64,000 nucleotides of DNA from Siphonodentalium dalli (lineage: Eukaryota > Mollusca > Scaphopoda > Gadilida > Siphonodentaliidae). The notes beneath the pieces are model-generated. The model made no database searches and was not told where the DNA came from. It was given only the letters and a program-made list of their open reading frames with translations. Below, one piece after another: positions 45,855 through 57,277 of this stretch; within the stretch, counting starts at the first letter, position 1, and each line of letters begins with the position of its first letter. A program made the position numbers and the translations under genes. The stretch covers positions 75,183,980 to 75,247,979 of the forward strand of contig CP136063.1 in the NCBI GenBank assembly GCA_032622095.1. Direction: 5' to 3'.

Positions 45855-47047
45855 AAAACAAGAACACCATAGTCAGAAATGGTAACGCGCTCAAGATCAT
45901 ATATTATATACCCATGATTGTAATTATAGAATATAAAATATATTGGTTTCACGAATGACCAACTCATATAATTAATCGCCCTGCACTTCTTGGCATCCGA
46001 ATAACAATTGAAATTGAAATTGAAATTCCCAACTACACCTTTTATCGGACTCGGCCTCCGGGTCGCAGTTCGACATTTAATCCGTCAAAAAATTCCCATT
46101 ATATAAATAAAACGCCCATGCGCCCTCTGTAATTAAGAAACAGCGGAATATTATACACGCGGAGCGCGGAATAAACAAACGAAATCGACACTTTTCCAAA
46201 ATTACGTCATTATGAAGTTCAACTTCGAACGAGTCGTTTTTGTTCAATGTGTTAACATTTTAATCTAAACAGATAAAACATTTTTGCCAAAGTTGACCAA
46301 ACTCGACCCCCTCCTGTTGTCACGTCCCTGACAACCAGCACTCTTCAGATAATATTCAGGGTTTGATGCAGATTATGTTAGATAACGTGCTATGGACTCA
46401 ACTAATTATGCCCTGTACTACATGTAGCTGATCTTGTCGTGTCAATGGGGCGATGGGAATATCTGGCAGGACAACACATTTCGGGTTTCACGCGATGCGA
46501 GTTATTTTAGGAAATTGTAGAAAGTCTGATCTGTCCGTGTCAATGAAGCTATAGCGAGGGAACATCTCGTAGGACAACAATTTTCGGGTTTTCGCGTATG
46601 TATCTTGACGGATGTCTCATTGTTGCAGTATGTAACTTTTATGACCGCGTTAACTGCTTTCGATGTTTAGGTATGAACAATGTCTGGGCAACGCTTGAAG
46701 ATTTTATTGCGGGAACACAATGCATACTATAACAGCTAACTTTGCTAATGACGTATGTCTCAGTTGGAATGTAGAATAAAGGTCGTATTGCGAAGTATCG
46801 GGCGTGTATTTAATCAGATTAGTAGATTTTTGGTCCGCATTTAGAGGCTTTCTGGTGTGGCGAATTAGAAAATTGCAGTAATAAGCCGTAGTTTTTGTCA
46901 TAATTTGAAGGATTAGTTGTTTTAATGGAATTCTGAGGTGGTGCATTCATGAAACCAATATAATTTATATATATTATAATTGATATATATGCCTAATAAG
47001 ATGATCTTGAGGTCGTTACCATTTCTGACTATGGTTTTCTTGTTTCT
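45855..47047. mobile_element. long-TIR element, about 100-bp arms
   Basis: 45855-45957 and 46945-47047 form an inverted pair. Best parts are CCATAGTCAGAAATGGTAAC, CTCAAGATCAT and TATTGGTTTCA-GAATG. The interior holds a diverged 95-bp direct duplication (46430-46500, 46528-46602: GTGTCAATG, GGACAACA, TTTCGGGTTT) and 46000-46080. The last is an inverted relative of 52110-52195 (CCTTTTA-CGG-CTCGGC-TC-GGGTCGCA). No open frame of note. Confidence 0.6.
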
Positions 47048-47199
47048 TACTGTGATCGGAACTTCGGAAGTACTGACGAACGTTTGAAAATTTCAACCAA
47101 CGTTGGGGTGTTATATATGCACCATATACACCCCATACCCCATGTCGCCACGTCACTGTCCGTTTCCGTGAATTACATCGTTCGCATCGATCCCCGGGT
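47048..47199. other. unassigned spacer
   Basis: No feature supported. Confidence 0.35.
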
Positions 47200-48211
47200 G
47201 TCAACCGCCTATAACTCATGGTTCTCCGCGGCCCTATACAGTAACCTCCTATAACTCATGGTTCTCCGCGGCCCTATACAGTAACCTCCTATAACTCATG
47301 GTTCTCCGCGGCCGTATACAGTAACCGCCTATAACTCATGGTTCTCCGCGGCCGTATACAGTAACCGCCTATAACTCATGGTTCTCCGCGGCCGTATACA
47401 GTAACCGCCTATAACTCATGGTTCTCCGCGGCCGTATACAGTAACCGCCTATAACTCATGGTTCTCCGCGGCCGTATACAGTAACCTCCTATAACTCATG
47501 GTTCTCCGCGGCCCTATACAGTAACCTCCTATAACTCATGGTTCTCCGCGGCCGTATACAGTAACTGCCTATAACTCATGGTTCTCCGCGGCCGTATACA
47601 GTAACCTCCTATAACTCATGGTTCTCCGCGGCCGTATACAGTAACCGCCTATAACTCATGGTTCTCCGCGGCCGTATACAGTAACCGCATATAACTCATG
47701 GTTCTCCGCGGCCGTATACAGTAACCGCCTATAACTCATGGTTCTCCGCGGCCGTATACAGTAACCTCCTATAACTCATGGTTCTCCGCGGCCGTATACA
47801 GTAACCGCCTATAACTCATGGTTCTCCGCGGCCGTATACAGTAACCGCCTATAACTCATGGTTATCCGCGGCCGTATACAGTAACCGCCTATAACTCATG
47901 GTTCTCCGCGGCCGTATACAGTAACCGCCTATAACTCATGGTTCTCCGCGGCCGTATACAGTAACCGCATATAACTCATGGTTCTCCGCGGCCGTATACA
48001 GTAACCGCCAATAACTCATGGTTCTCCGCGGCCGTATACAGTAACCGCCTATAACTCATGGTTCTCCGCGGCCGTATACAGTAACCGCCTATAACTCATG
48101 GTTCTCCGCGGCCGTATACAGTAACCGCCTATAACTCATGGTTCTCCGCGGCCGTATACAGTAACCGCCTATAACTCATGGTTCTCCGCGGCCGTATACA
48201 GTAACCTCCTA
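47200..48211. repeat. 40-bp minisatellite, about 25 copies
   Basis: Unit GTATACAGTAACCGCCTATA followed by ACTCATGGTTCTCCGCGGCC, exact 40-bp period. Two recurrent variants are CCCTATACA/CCGTATACA and AACCTCC/AACCGCC; otherwise only isolated single changes. The last unit runs directly into the left terminus of the mariner-like MITE (48197), whose first bases TACAGTAACCTCCTA match the unit. Confidence 0.95.
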
Positions 48212-48385
48212 AATAATCCACTCCTTAACCACAGTAGAATCATGTGTAATTTTTCAGGATTCAGTCGGAAATATGGCTTGTTGCCATTCGTCGGAAAGCT
48301 CTCGGTGGCAACAAGCCATATTTCCGACTAAATCCTGAAAAATGACCCACAATTCTGCTGTTGTTAAGGAGTCGATTATTTAGGG
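48197..48385. mobile_element. mariner-like hairpin MITE, copy 1
   Basis: Ends TACAGTAAC... / ...GCATTACTGTA. Arms pair TAAATAATC-ACTCCTTAAC, CAGGATT-AGTCGGAAATAT and GGCTTGTTGCCA with their inverses around a CGTCGGAAAGCTCTCGG loop. TA plus CAGT ends fit Tc1/mariner-type MITEs. Closely related to 53352-53568 but more diverged between arms, with the inner 20 bp of the second arm deleted. Confidence 0.78.
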
Positions 48386-48680
48386 CATTACTGTATATTA
48401 GTTTCGGTTGGGAACAGTATCTCTGATTATTCGCATGGTGTTTGGGGAGATCTACGTGCTAAATAATTCACGAGCGTCGTGATTGGTATCAGGAGGACTA
48501 TAAAAACTGCTGCATCGGCTAGTAATTTGGATCAATAAGCCCCCACGATTCCCAAGAGAACACGTTCAGTTGTCGCATATGGAGCTATAGTGACAGTTCG
48601 TATGAGGTTACGAATGGGGCAGCTTATTGTCTGGGCGTTATCCGGCCAACTGACCTTGACTGGGCAGTTTACCTAAATAT
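48386..48680. other. intergenic, nothing recognised
   Basis: No feature supported. Confidence 0.35.
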
Positions 48681-49058
48681 ATTATAGACATGTTATGGAC
48701 TTGTCGGGTGCGTGAAACTGATAAGTTAGTATTCAGGCACTATGCCAACTGGATGAATGGAACATTCTACTAACTAACATAGCTGAAAATTTGAAGCAAA
48801 TCAACCGCATCATCGTCTGAAAACATCGTCTGAACTGCGCTCAGTTGTAAATATTTACTACTCGATCCGGGACGCATCTATCGATGATGAACTAACGAAA
48901 ACGATTTCGCCATCGAGCGTCACTGCATTTAATTAATATATAAGAATGACGGCCTGTGTGTCAATTTGGATATAATATCTGAAATAAATACTACTTTTAG
49001 CAAGATTATTCTCCACTTCTATTTGGTCACTCTACCTGAGTGTTTCACATCACTTTAA
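48681..49058 (+). mobile_element. TTAA element F, copy 3
   Basis: The right end GTGTTTCACATCACTTTAA is intact; the left begins ATTATAGACATGTTATGGAC, so the left TTAA is mutated to TTAT. It is the closest relative of 29154-29533 (shared AAACATCGTCTGAACTGCGC and TGACGGCCTGTGTGTC). Confidence 0.75.
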
Positions 49059-49355
49059 AACAAATTTTCGTTTCGCCAGGAACAAAATTCCCAATATTTT
49101 CATTTCACCACGTTCACACCTTCCGATGGTCAAGATTCATGACGGTGTCAAACTCTATTCAATGAACATGGTCACGACAAGAGTGTAAATAAGATAAGTG
49201 TAAATACGTCTTGCTTCTCATATATCTATTTGTGTTCTGTCTATATAAAATTTAATTATAATATATATTCATTATGTTGTGCATAACAATGTTATACACT
49301 TTGTGAAATCTTCAATTTATGGAGGAAATAAAGATATAATAATTATTATTATTAT
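49059..49355 (+). repeat. probable LINE 3' end
   Basis: GAGGAAATAAAGATATAATA followed by ATTATTATTATTAT (49321-49355) is the simple-repeat 3' tail typical of CR1/L2-type LINEs. The upstream 250 bp show no reverse transcriptase motif, so only the tail is inferred. Confidence 0.5.
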
Positions 49356-49852
49356 AGGATATGGTACATGAGCTATACTATAGTGATGCGGACCGGACCG
49401 CAAAAAACGGCCCGGTACCGCTCCACGGCTGTACCGGACTGGGGACCGGAGTATCCCATCTGGGCCGGTCCAGTGCTAGCTGGACCGGTCCGGTCTAGAC
49501 TATATAGTTTTGTGGAACAATTACATAGTTTACAAATGTATGAGACTTCAACATGTAGACTGTTTTATACTGTTAAGAAATAAAACAATTGGTACTTTTT
49601 AAGCTGGACATGATCATGCTATAATACCGTTTTAACAGTACGGCCAAATGCCTTCTTCTTCGGTATTGACACTAAGAGTCTGACTATTCATTCTTATTTT
49701 CTGTTTCTGTTTTTTTTGTAGTGATAAAATTATAAAATATCACAGTTAATTACAGTCTGATAACCAGTTCAAGACCAAATGACCCATCATTGTCGGAAAT
49801 ATGTCAAACACGTTATTATGTTTCCTGCAAGGCCCCAGGGTGCATGGTGTCA

Positions 49853-49928
49853 TGTTCCCGGCCTGGAAATTATATTCAACTTCGCCGCTGGGGCGGCTCG
49901 GTAGAATATACGTTCCAGGCCGGGAACA
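49853..49928. repeat. perfect 16-bp-arm hairpin inside the hAT-like element
   Basis: TGTTCCCGGCCTGGAA (49853-49868) pairs with TTCCAGGCCGGGAACA (49913-49928). The 44-nt loop itself contains ATATTC/GAATAT and GCCGC/GCGGC pairs. Confidence 0.85.
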
Positions 49929-50902
49929 AGACAGGAAATAGAATATATATATATAACTTATACTGTTCAAATAACAATCTTACCTTCCAGAATGTTATTT
50001 CGAAAAGCGATGTGCAATGTTTATCTGTAATGGCCTAATAATATATATACACAACAAAAATGGTAAATAATATCTAAATGTCTATTTTTATAGTATGTAC
50101 TGATGGGTTATTGCAGTGCCACCTTGTTAACTGTGACAAGCAATGCTGCACACATTGTTTGCGCACCTTGTTTTTAGATATATAGTGAACCTAATTTTTC
50201 CTGTTTACGCAAGGGGGGGGGGTCGGAAAAAAAGTGACATGACATTAGGCTGAAAAAACTTTTTTCCGGCTCTTGGGTACCCACCACCCCCCTATTTGAA
50301 GGAAAAAAATTTACAATTTCATGCGGGGTACCCACCCCCTTTTTACCTCCAAATCTGTAATATCACACCATTTAAGCTTGATGGTCAGTATTACAGTTAC
50401 CCTATTTCCATTTCTGGTTCTTCTAAGTCATTCCAACTTTTGTAACAACACGAAACAGGTTCTAAAAAAATACCTGGAAAAACCCAAAATAACACACAGA
50501 ATACATGTGCTGATCAGTAAATTATTGATTGATTCTTCCCCAGATATTGTCTAAGGTAGCTAATAATGCTCACTATACATGCAAACAAATATAAAAGCAT
50601 TAGTGTACCTTCTTTTCATCACAGAAAGTGTAACTTTAGATGTGTCCCATAGTATCACATGAATTTATGTCAATTATGATTTTTGAAAAAATTATTAGGG
50701 CAACACCACCTGGCAATTAACTCTCCAACAATACAGGTATTCAGCTGAAATCCACTATGTATCACAAAACTAATTTTCATTTCCATGAGCTGAGTTCTTG
50801 GGCTAGGTACTGTGCTAAGGCCAGACCCAGGTCAAGCATTCATACAAATACATGTACTGCGTGTAAATAGAAACTTGAAAATAAGACGGTCATATGCAGT
50901 CT

Positions 50903-51117
50903 GCAGAATAAGCTCCAAGGAGGGTGAGTTTTGTGATGCTACCCAGCAGAGTGTGCTATAGCATTACCAAATTCACCATATGTGACCCTCATATGTAGCT
51001 AGTTCTCCATGGTTGGTCGAGACCAAAATAGAATGAGGTCGTTAGAGGTTGAATTTGTTGATGCTATGCCGGGTAGTATCGCCAAATTCGCCCTCTGCAG
51101 ACTTCGATCATTTTGCT
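50903..51117. repeat. two diverged H palindromes inside the hAT-like element
   Basis: 50903-50999 (GCAGAATAAG, AGGGTGAGTTTTGTGATGCT, AGCATTACCAAATTCACC) and 51029-51117 (AGAATGAGGTCGTTAGAGG, TTGATGCTATGCCGGGTAG, CCCTCTGCAGACTTCGATCA) are degraded relatives of 21569 and 22073. Confidence 0.65.
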
Positions 51118-51947
51118 GATGACCAGCACATTATTTTTAGACTTGCATATTATATTAAGTTATATTATATTTTCTTTCCCTTCTTTTCACTCATCTTTTC
51201 TGATTTTGTTTATTCCACTTAGCAGCCTTCTCCATATCTACACATTCAAGGTCTATGTATGCTCGCCCAATCTTTTATCTGGGTCCCAACATCTCAAGAT
51301 TATTATCTCAGTGATATGCGTTGTTGCAGTCTACAGTCCCATGCCAAGTTCGATACAATTTTGACTGAGTCATCTGGTCTGATCAGGTATAATGAGTAAA
51401 TATTAATGAGATAAATGAATAGCTTTTTTCATTTTATTTATATTAAAGTTTATTCATGTGCTACATAACTGTCCATTTTCATCTGGAACCAGTAGCATTG
51501 GTACATGGCAATGTGATCGGATGTAAAAGGCGAATTCCTGAGAGTTGGTTCGTAATCTGGATTTCTGAGAAGCTTCATGCCCATATCCACACTAACAACC
51601 CCCCTAAGCACTGCCCTAAGTATCATACACACCTTAACAATGATGCTGAACACTTTGAGGCATTTATATTGAAGAAATGTTGTAAGAGGAAAAAATTGCG
51701 ACCACTCAGGAAAAAAGTTACTTTTTCGCAGCTGAACCACCCACCCACACCGGCCTAGTGTATGGAAAAAAGTGAGTGACCCCCCCCCCCCCCCTGGTTT
51801 ACGATGGACATTTTGCTAAAATGGTAATTCATTCATGAAAGTAGGCAGGACCGTTTTGAACCGGCCCAGGCAAGGGTATCGGATCGGAATGGCCTGGACT
51901 TGACGGGACTGGACCGCCTAGTCAATGCGGTCCGGTCCGCATCACTA

Positions 51948-52715
51948 CTATACTGACCGTGTTGTAGGGGATGGAAAGTGAGCTGTATACTCGCTGTATT
52001 ATTACGCGCGCCGCGTGTATACTAATGTACAAATTCTTGTTTCGCCTGGGCACTGCCATAGCGCATGGGGGTCCTATTTATAAAATGTTAATTATTGGGA
52101 CACATTCAAAGTTGTAGTGCGACCCCGAGCTGTAGTGCGACCCCGAAGCCGAGCCCGGTAAAAGGTATAGTTGAGAATTTCAATTTCGTTTCTTGGCGTT
52201 TACATTATGTCGTATTATATGTGGGATGGGATGTGCGCCATACCGGCTGTATATTATAGGGGGTGACAAGTGAGACATACTGGCCGTATTATATGTGGGA
52301 TGGGAAGTGCGCCATACCGGCTGTGTATTATAGGGGTTGACAAGTGAGACATACTGGCCGTATTATATGTGGGATGGGAAGTCTGCCATACCGACTCTGT
52401 ATTATAAGGGATGACAAGTAAGACATGCCGGTCGTATTCTATGTGGGATGGGAAGTGTGCCACATCGGCTGTATATTATAGGAGATTATTGACCGTATTA
52501 TATTACTGACCGTATTATATGTAGGAAGGGAAGTGCGCCATAACGGCTGTATAGGGGATGACAACTGAGACATACTGGCAAGTATTATATGTGGGATGGA
52601 ATGTATGCCATACCGGCTGTATAGTACAGGGGATGACAAGTGAGACATACTGGCCGTATTATATGTGTGATGGGAAGTAGAGTAGATGGGACTTGAGCCA
52701 CACTAGACGTATAAT
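51948..52715. repeat. degenerate 73-75-bp tandem array, about 7 units
   Basis: Unit landmarks are CCGTATTATATGTGGGATGG, GAAGTGCGCCATACCGGCTG and TATTATAGGGGATGACAAGT, then GAGACATACTGG. Clean units run from about 52207 to 52680. A more diverged one (GACCGTGTTGTAGGGGATGG) starts right at the hAT junction and completes a unit begun at 49353-49380. The stretch 52110-52195 is the relative of 46000-46080. Confidence 0.82.
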
Positions 52716-53351
52716 ATAGCGGACAAACTACTTCCCCCGGGAAAACGCAACCACTCGCCAGCTGATGGTGCGACACACTCTTCGATTGATTTCACAGAAA
52801 ATGTTATTTCGTTGTCGTCTGCTGGATTGAAGCGCGTTGTCCTTTCATGAGTTCTATTCTCGACATGTCTCGTATGTCCCCGCAGCTCGTTAACGCGTGA
52901 CGTCTGAGCTTAGTTAATCTCCGTTATCGATGCGCTCGCTACATCTCCCGTTGTACACTATGCGTTTTTGGCGCTAATGCGGTAAGAAAAACACGCGACC
53001 GATCGTTTTAAATACATTCACCTCGTGTGTACTCAGAGATGTTTCCGACATGCAGGGGGTGGCCAATATTTTCGGTATTAATTTTGAAAAATTCAAACCT
53101 GAAACAACATTATAGTTGGAAAATTCAGACCAAAAGTATGTTAAATTTGTTCTCAAGCATGAAAGTCTGATCTTCCAATCATGGCTTCGTGTCTAATTTG
53201 TTTATTTTGACCAAAATACGAATATACAGCGAGGTTTAGCCACATGTACGTGTAACATGTAATGTCTGTTATTGTCCTATTGCTATCGAGATGCTCTTGG
53301 GGGGGGGGGAAATCTCATGTGATTTTACGGCGCCAATCCTACATATCTACA
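52716..53351. other. intergenic; fragment of repeat A near 53060-53140
   Basis: No gene. A G10 run lies at 53300-53309. The stretch 53060-53140 contains TTGGAAAATTCAGACC wording related to repeat A. Confidence 0.4.
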
Positions 53352-53568
53352 TACAGTAATGCTCTAATTAATCGACCTCTTAACCAAAGCAGAATTATGG
53401 GTAACTTTTCAGGATTTAGTCGGAAATATGGCTTGTTGCCATTCATCGGAAAGCTCTCCACGAGAGCTTTCCGATGAATGGCAACAAGCCATATTTCCGA
53501 CTAAATCGTGAAAAGTTACCCATAATTCTGCTTTGGTTAAGAGGTCGATTAATTAGAGCATTACTGTA
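53352..53568. mobile_element. mariner-like hairpin MITE, near-perfect palindrome
   Basis: 107-bp arms (53352-53458, 53462-53568) around a 3-nt centre differ at one position (G at 53412, whose partner should be C). Ends TACAGTAATGCTC / GAGCATTACTGTA give a TA target with CAGT-type termini, as in Tc1/mariner MITEs. A transcript would fold into a very stable hairpin and could feed small-RNA pathways; this is inference. Confidence 0.88.
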
Positions 53569-53965
53569 TATTGGTCAAACGTGCAGGAAAATAAGCTCTA
53601 ATGGATATCCCGTCTAAAAATATTGAAAACTTATGGCGATAGAGCATTTGATTCGTATATGCTCCAAATGTTTGGAACTCAACGAGACACGGCACAATAT
53701 TTTCAAACTCTCTGACCGAATGCAAGTATGTGTTAAAGAGTGAATTATTCTGTGATCACCATTGGGAATTTATCTCAGATGTTGTATGTTTGTGTGAATC
53801 TAATGTCATCTCTTGTGTATATGCCTATGGTGTGTGTGTATATATGTATGTTTGTATCACGTGTGGTAGACGGCAGGGTACTAGTATAGGAATGTAAGCG
53901 CTCTGGGCCGTCTGGGATAAAACGCTATATAAATATTATTTATTATTATTATTATTAAGAACGGG
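53569..53965 (+). repeat. probable LINE/SINE 3' end
   Basis: GTAAGCGCTCTGGGCCGTCT, GGATAAAACGCTATATAAAT and then ATTATTTATTATTATTATTA (53896-53957) is the characteristic tail of CR1/L2-type retroelements and SINEs that borrow it. The upstream sequence has no recognisable coding motif. Confidence 0.6.
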
Positions 53966-54313
53966 GAATATGTTTTAAAGCTTGTGTGAAAACGCTCTGT
54001 AAAAAATCGCTCTTTAAAATCGCCTCTTCGAGAAATAAAACGCTCTTTAAAATACTCTTTAAATGTTAACAATGTTAACGGTGCCAACAGATCGTGTTAA
54101 TGCCAGTGCCTAACATTTTAAACAGGTTTACGCTGGTATCGCATATTAAACATTGCATAAGGATCGGATGGACTCCGAGTGTATGTTAATACAGACTGGT
54201 TGGCGCTACTATATATAGCGGGAAATCCTGCGGTTCGGGAAATAGAATGCCTACACCAAGTAATCAGACCAACGATTTATATGTGGTATGTCGTTAACTT
54301 AGACTGGGGATTT
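53966..54313. other. unassigned; repeated CGCTCTTTAAAAT words
   Basis: 53990-54065 repeats CGCTCTTTAAAAT and similar words about four times. Otherwise nothing. Confidence 0.4.
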
Positions 54314-54868
54314 TTAAAGGGATACTGTACCCAAATGTTGTTGTTTCTTTCTTTAGTCTCTGAGTTGTAGAATAGGGTAACCAGAAGTCTGTTAAGTACG
54401 AAGTAATGTGCCGGATGGCAGATTAGCCGGAATGCGAAAATACCAATTATCGTTGTCGAGTAATTTTTGGACAGTTTTCAAGCAAATGTATCAAATAAAT
54501 GTTATATTATATGCATACTAGTCCCATATACTCATTAAGTTATTGGATAGTCACTAGTCAGTGAGTGGCTTGAGTTTACGCCCCTTATCAACATAATTTT
54601 TTTACACGATCATGTGTGCCATGCACGCTTTGCACAATCCACTATCCGTGAACTATTTTGATTACGGAAATTCGTAATTTAATTTATGACTCCAGCCATA
54701 AATCAAATTTATATCAAATTATTAACTTTGATTTTAAGATAACCTAATAACCTGAACGTTTACAGAATACATCTTGAACTCAAATTACTTAGTTTTCTAT
54801 ATATTATCGATATTAGATCGTTGTTATCACCGGGAATTTATTGAAAATGGCGTACAGTACCCCTTTAA
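54314..54868 (-). mobile_element. TTAA-flanked element I, copy 2 (uninterrupted)
   Basis: TTAA at 54314-54317 and 54865-54868 with ends TTAAAGGGATACTGTACC and GTACAGTACCCCTTTAA. It aligns inverted with 27782-28997 minus its Helitron and supplies the empty site. Internal landmarks: AAGTACGAAGTAATG, GGCAGATTAGCCGGAAT, TCAGTGAGTGG-TTGAGTTTACG. Confidence 0.85.
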
Positions 54869-55149
54869 ACTTGAATATTCAGTATAGAAAGAGTCTGGCT
54901 CGACGCATGTAGTGTTCGATGACGCATAACATGTTCGATATTGTCCCAGAAATGTACCACGAACAACGGTGCGGCGTTTCATATTTTAAATCGGCATACT
55001 GCATGGGCATCGTTCTCTGGATTTCTGTCCATTCCGCCGCCTATCACTAATCTGGGCGATAGAAAGAGAAAGCTGGTATTTTTCTGGATTCATTTGAAAG
55101 CCATCGTGCGCATATTTCTACTGGCGTGGAGAAGATAACTGTAAATGAG
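54869..55149. other. unassigned spacer
   Basis: No feature supported; a 65-codon frame has no recognisable domain. Confidence 0.35.
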
Positions 55150-57277
55150 TGCCTACGAACGGAGAGCTGCCATTTGCGTCGGGGCCCATCAATTAAGAAT
55201 GGGAACTTGACAGAGCGGTAATATTACGGGAAGCCATCACCGGATCATTTCCGTTCCCAAGTTAGTGTTTTACCGCGGGTCAATATCGGCTCCTTTCCTG
55301 CGTGTTACTTAATGGCGCGGTTATCAAAGAGCGAGGGAAATATTTTTGGTAACATAAATATTATATAGCACTCTTTATGCATATGCAGCGTTTTCTGAAC
55401 AGATTATGTCAGTGCACTGAGTTAATATTCTTTAATTATTTATTCAGGATTATATTATAGACCTCCATGCAGTTACAACTTACAGCATCAATATAAAACC
55501 TAATTTAACGTCGTCTTCTTGTGAAAATGTGTCGAAAATATCATAAACTAGGCCTATAAATGACAAAAATACCAATTTGTTATTAAAAAGTTAACAAACA
55601 AATGTTGTTGTTGTTGTTGTTGCTGTTGTTGTTGTTGTTGTTATCCCTCTAAATCACAGAAACGATTTGATGTATACATGTAAATACATATAAATAAATT
55701 CCATATCACATAGCCACATATCACATTATCATCATAGCTTATTTCGTGCACCAATTGTTTTACAATTCTGTTATTTTATGCACTAGAATCTGTCTTTTAC
55801 CTCGGTACTCATCAATTAAGAATGGGAACTTGACAGAGCGGTAACATTACGTAAAGACATCACCGGGTCATTTCCGTTCCCAAGTTAGTGTTTTACTATA
55901 TGGGTTAATATTACGGCGTGGTTATACAAGTGCAAGGAATTTTTTTTTATCATATGTAGCTCTCTTTAGTGCATGGTTTTCTGGAAAGATTATGTTAGAT
56001 AATGCGCTGTTCTTCTTTAAATATAGTCAGGATTCTAGTTAGTTAAACGTATTTGTATTTCCAATAAAGGACATGTTAGACAATATGGATTAGCGCACAA
56101 GTGCTGGCCACAAACTTTCCCCGCTCCGATATAACGCAAATGCAATGCGCGGCAATAAATGACAATGTTTAACAATATAATATACATATACATGAGGAAA
56201 TAAAGTGGTTGCAATTGGACATGAGAAAAGAACTAAAAGATGATTGATCTCTTCCCGGAAGTGTTTGATTCGGCAACATCAGTATTTCTATAAACCTTTG
56301 ACTACTTCTATGCAATGTTATACCAGGAAGAAACAGTGGTGAAATCGTTCTATAGACAAAATTTTATGAATCCACATTTAAAGATTTGCATGTTTAACAG
56401 TCCAAATTATTCGAAAGTTTATAGAGTAACATATTCTGTCCTGAGTTCAGATATATTTTGTTCTGGAAAACAAAAACAATCTTGGAGGCTGTAGCAGAAT
56501 ACAAACACTCATTTATAGGTCTCAAAAAACAACAAACAAACAAAACGTAAAAACAGAAACAAAATAACGATAGTCAGTCAGGGTTCTATAGGCCTCCAGA
56601 CGCTCCAGTTACAACTTTCAACATCAACATAAAAACCTAATTTAACATAGTTTTCTTCTTTTTTCTTTTGAGAAACTGTTGAAAACTAAATATAATAAAC
56701 TAGGCCTATAAATGACAAAAAATTTATATTTGTTATTACACAAGAAATTATGGCCTTCCGCCATGAGAACAAATCGGACGATCTTTAATTTAATAAATTA
56801 AAAAAATTTAAATAGGATATTTTACAATATATGTATATTTATATCTGTTTATGTGTTATGTGTGTTTGGTGTACGAGCATGTTGATTATCGAAGTAAAAG
56901 ATTTTAATTTGTTTATACACGTTCCCCGTGCTCACCAGGCAACGCATATTAATTTTCAAATGGATAGTGGATTGGGAATCGGAAGGCCTTGTTCTTCGTT
57001 GAATTCCATTGTCGTTTCACCGGAGAGGCTACAATTCGAATATGGTATTATACAATGGTTGTTTGTATACACATGTGTCTAGTAAGATTAAATCATGCAG
57101 TTATACTTCTACCAAAGCTAGTAAGAACCGCCACTGGGATACACGATTTAGTGTGTACCCTCGATACTCACGCGAGAATACGACGTGGATGAGAGCCAAG
57201 GACGTAATCCACGAAAAGCGAAAACAATAGAGGACGACAACACTGTACAAGCCTTCGGCGCCTGTCGTCCTAAAAAA
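55150..57277. repeat. degenerate two-part repeat series V-U, copies 1-3
   Basis: U parts (TTAAGAATGGGAACTTGACA, GCCATCACCGGATCATTTCC, AGTTAGTGTTTTACCGCGGG, GGCGCGGTTATC) occur at 55188-55400 and 55808-56035. V parts (ACCTAATTTAAC, TAAACTAGGCCTATAAATGA, TTTGTTATTA) occur at 55480-55795 and 56600-56760. A (TTG)n tract is at 55602-55641. From 56761 to 57277 no further unit is visible; a few short open frames there have no support. Confidence 0.65.

Larger units (their letters stand above)
49381..51947. mobile_element. hAT-like non-autonomous DNA transposon
   Basis: Terminal inverted repeats of 22 bp (TAGTGATGCGGACCGGACCG plus CA). Flanking 8-bp duplication CTATACTA / CTATACTG (49373-49380, 51948-51955; one mismatch). 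Subterminal regions are rich in GGACCGG/CCGGTCC words, and 8-bp duplications with such ends are diagnostic of hAT elements. Length 2567 bp, but no open frame above 100 codons and no transposase motif. The interior instead contains a 16-bp-arm hairpin, poly-G/C tracts (50211, 51780) and two H palindromes. It interrupts a unit of the tandem array that continues at 51948-52715. Confidence 0.88.
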
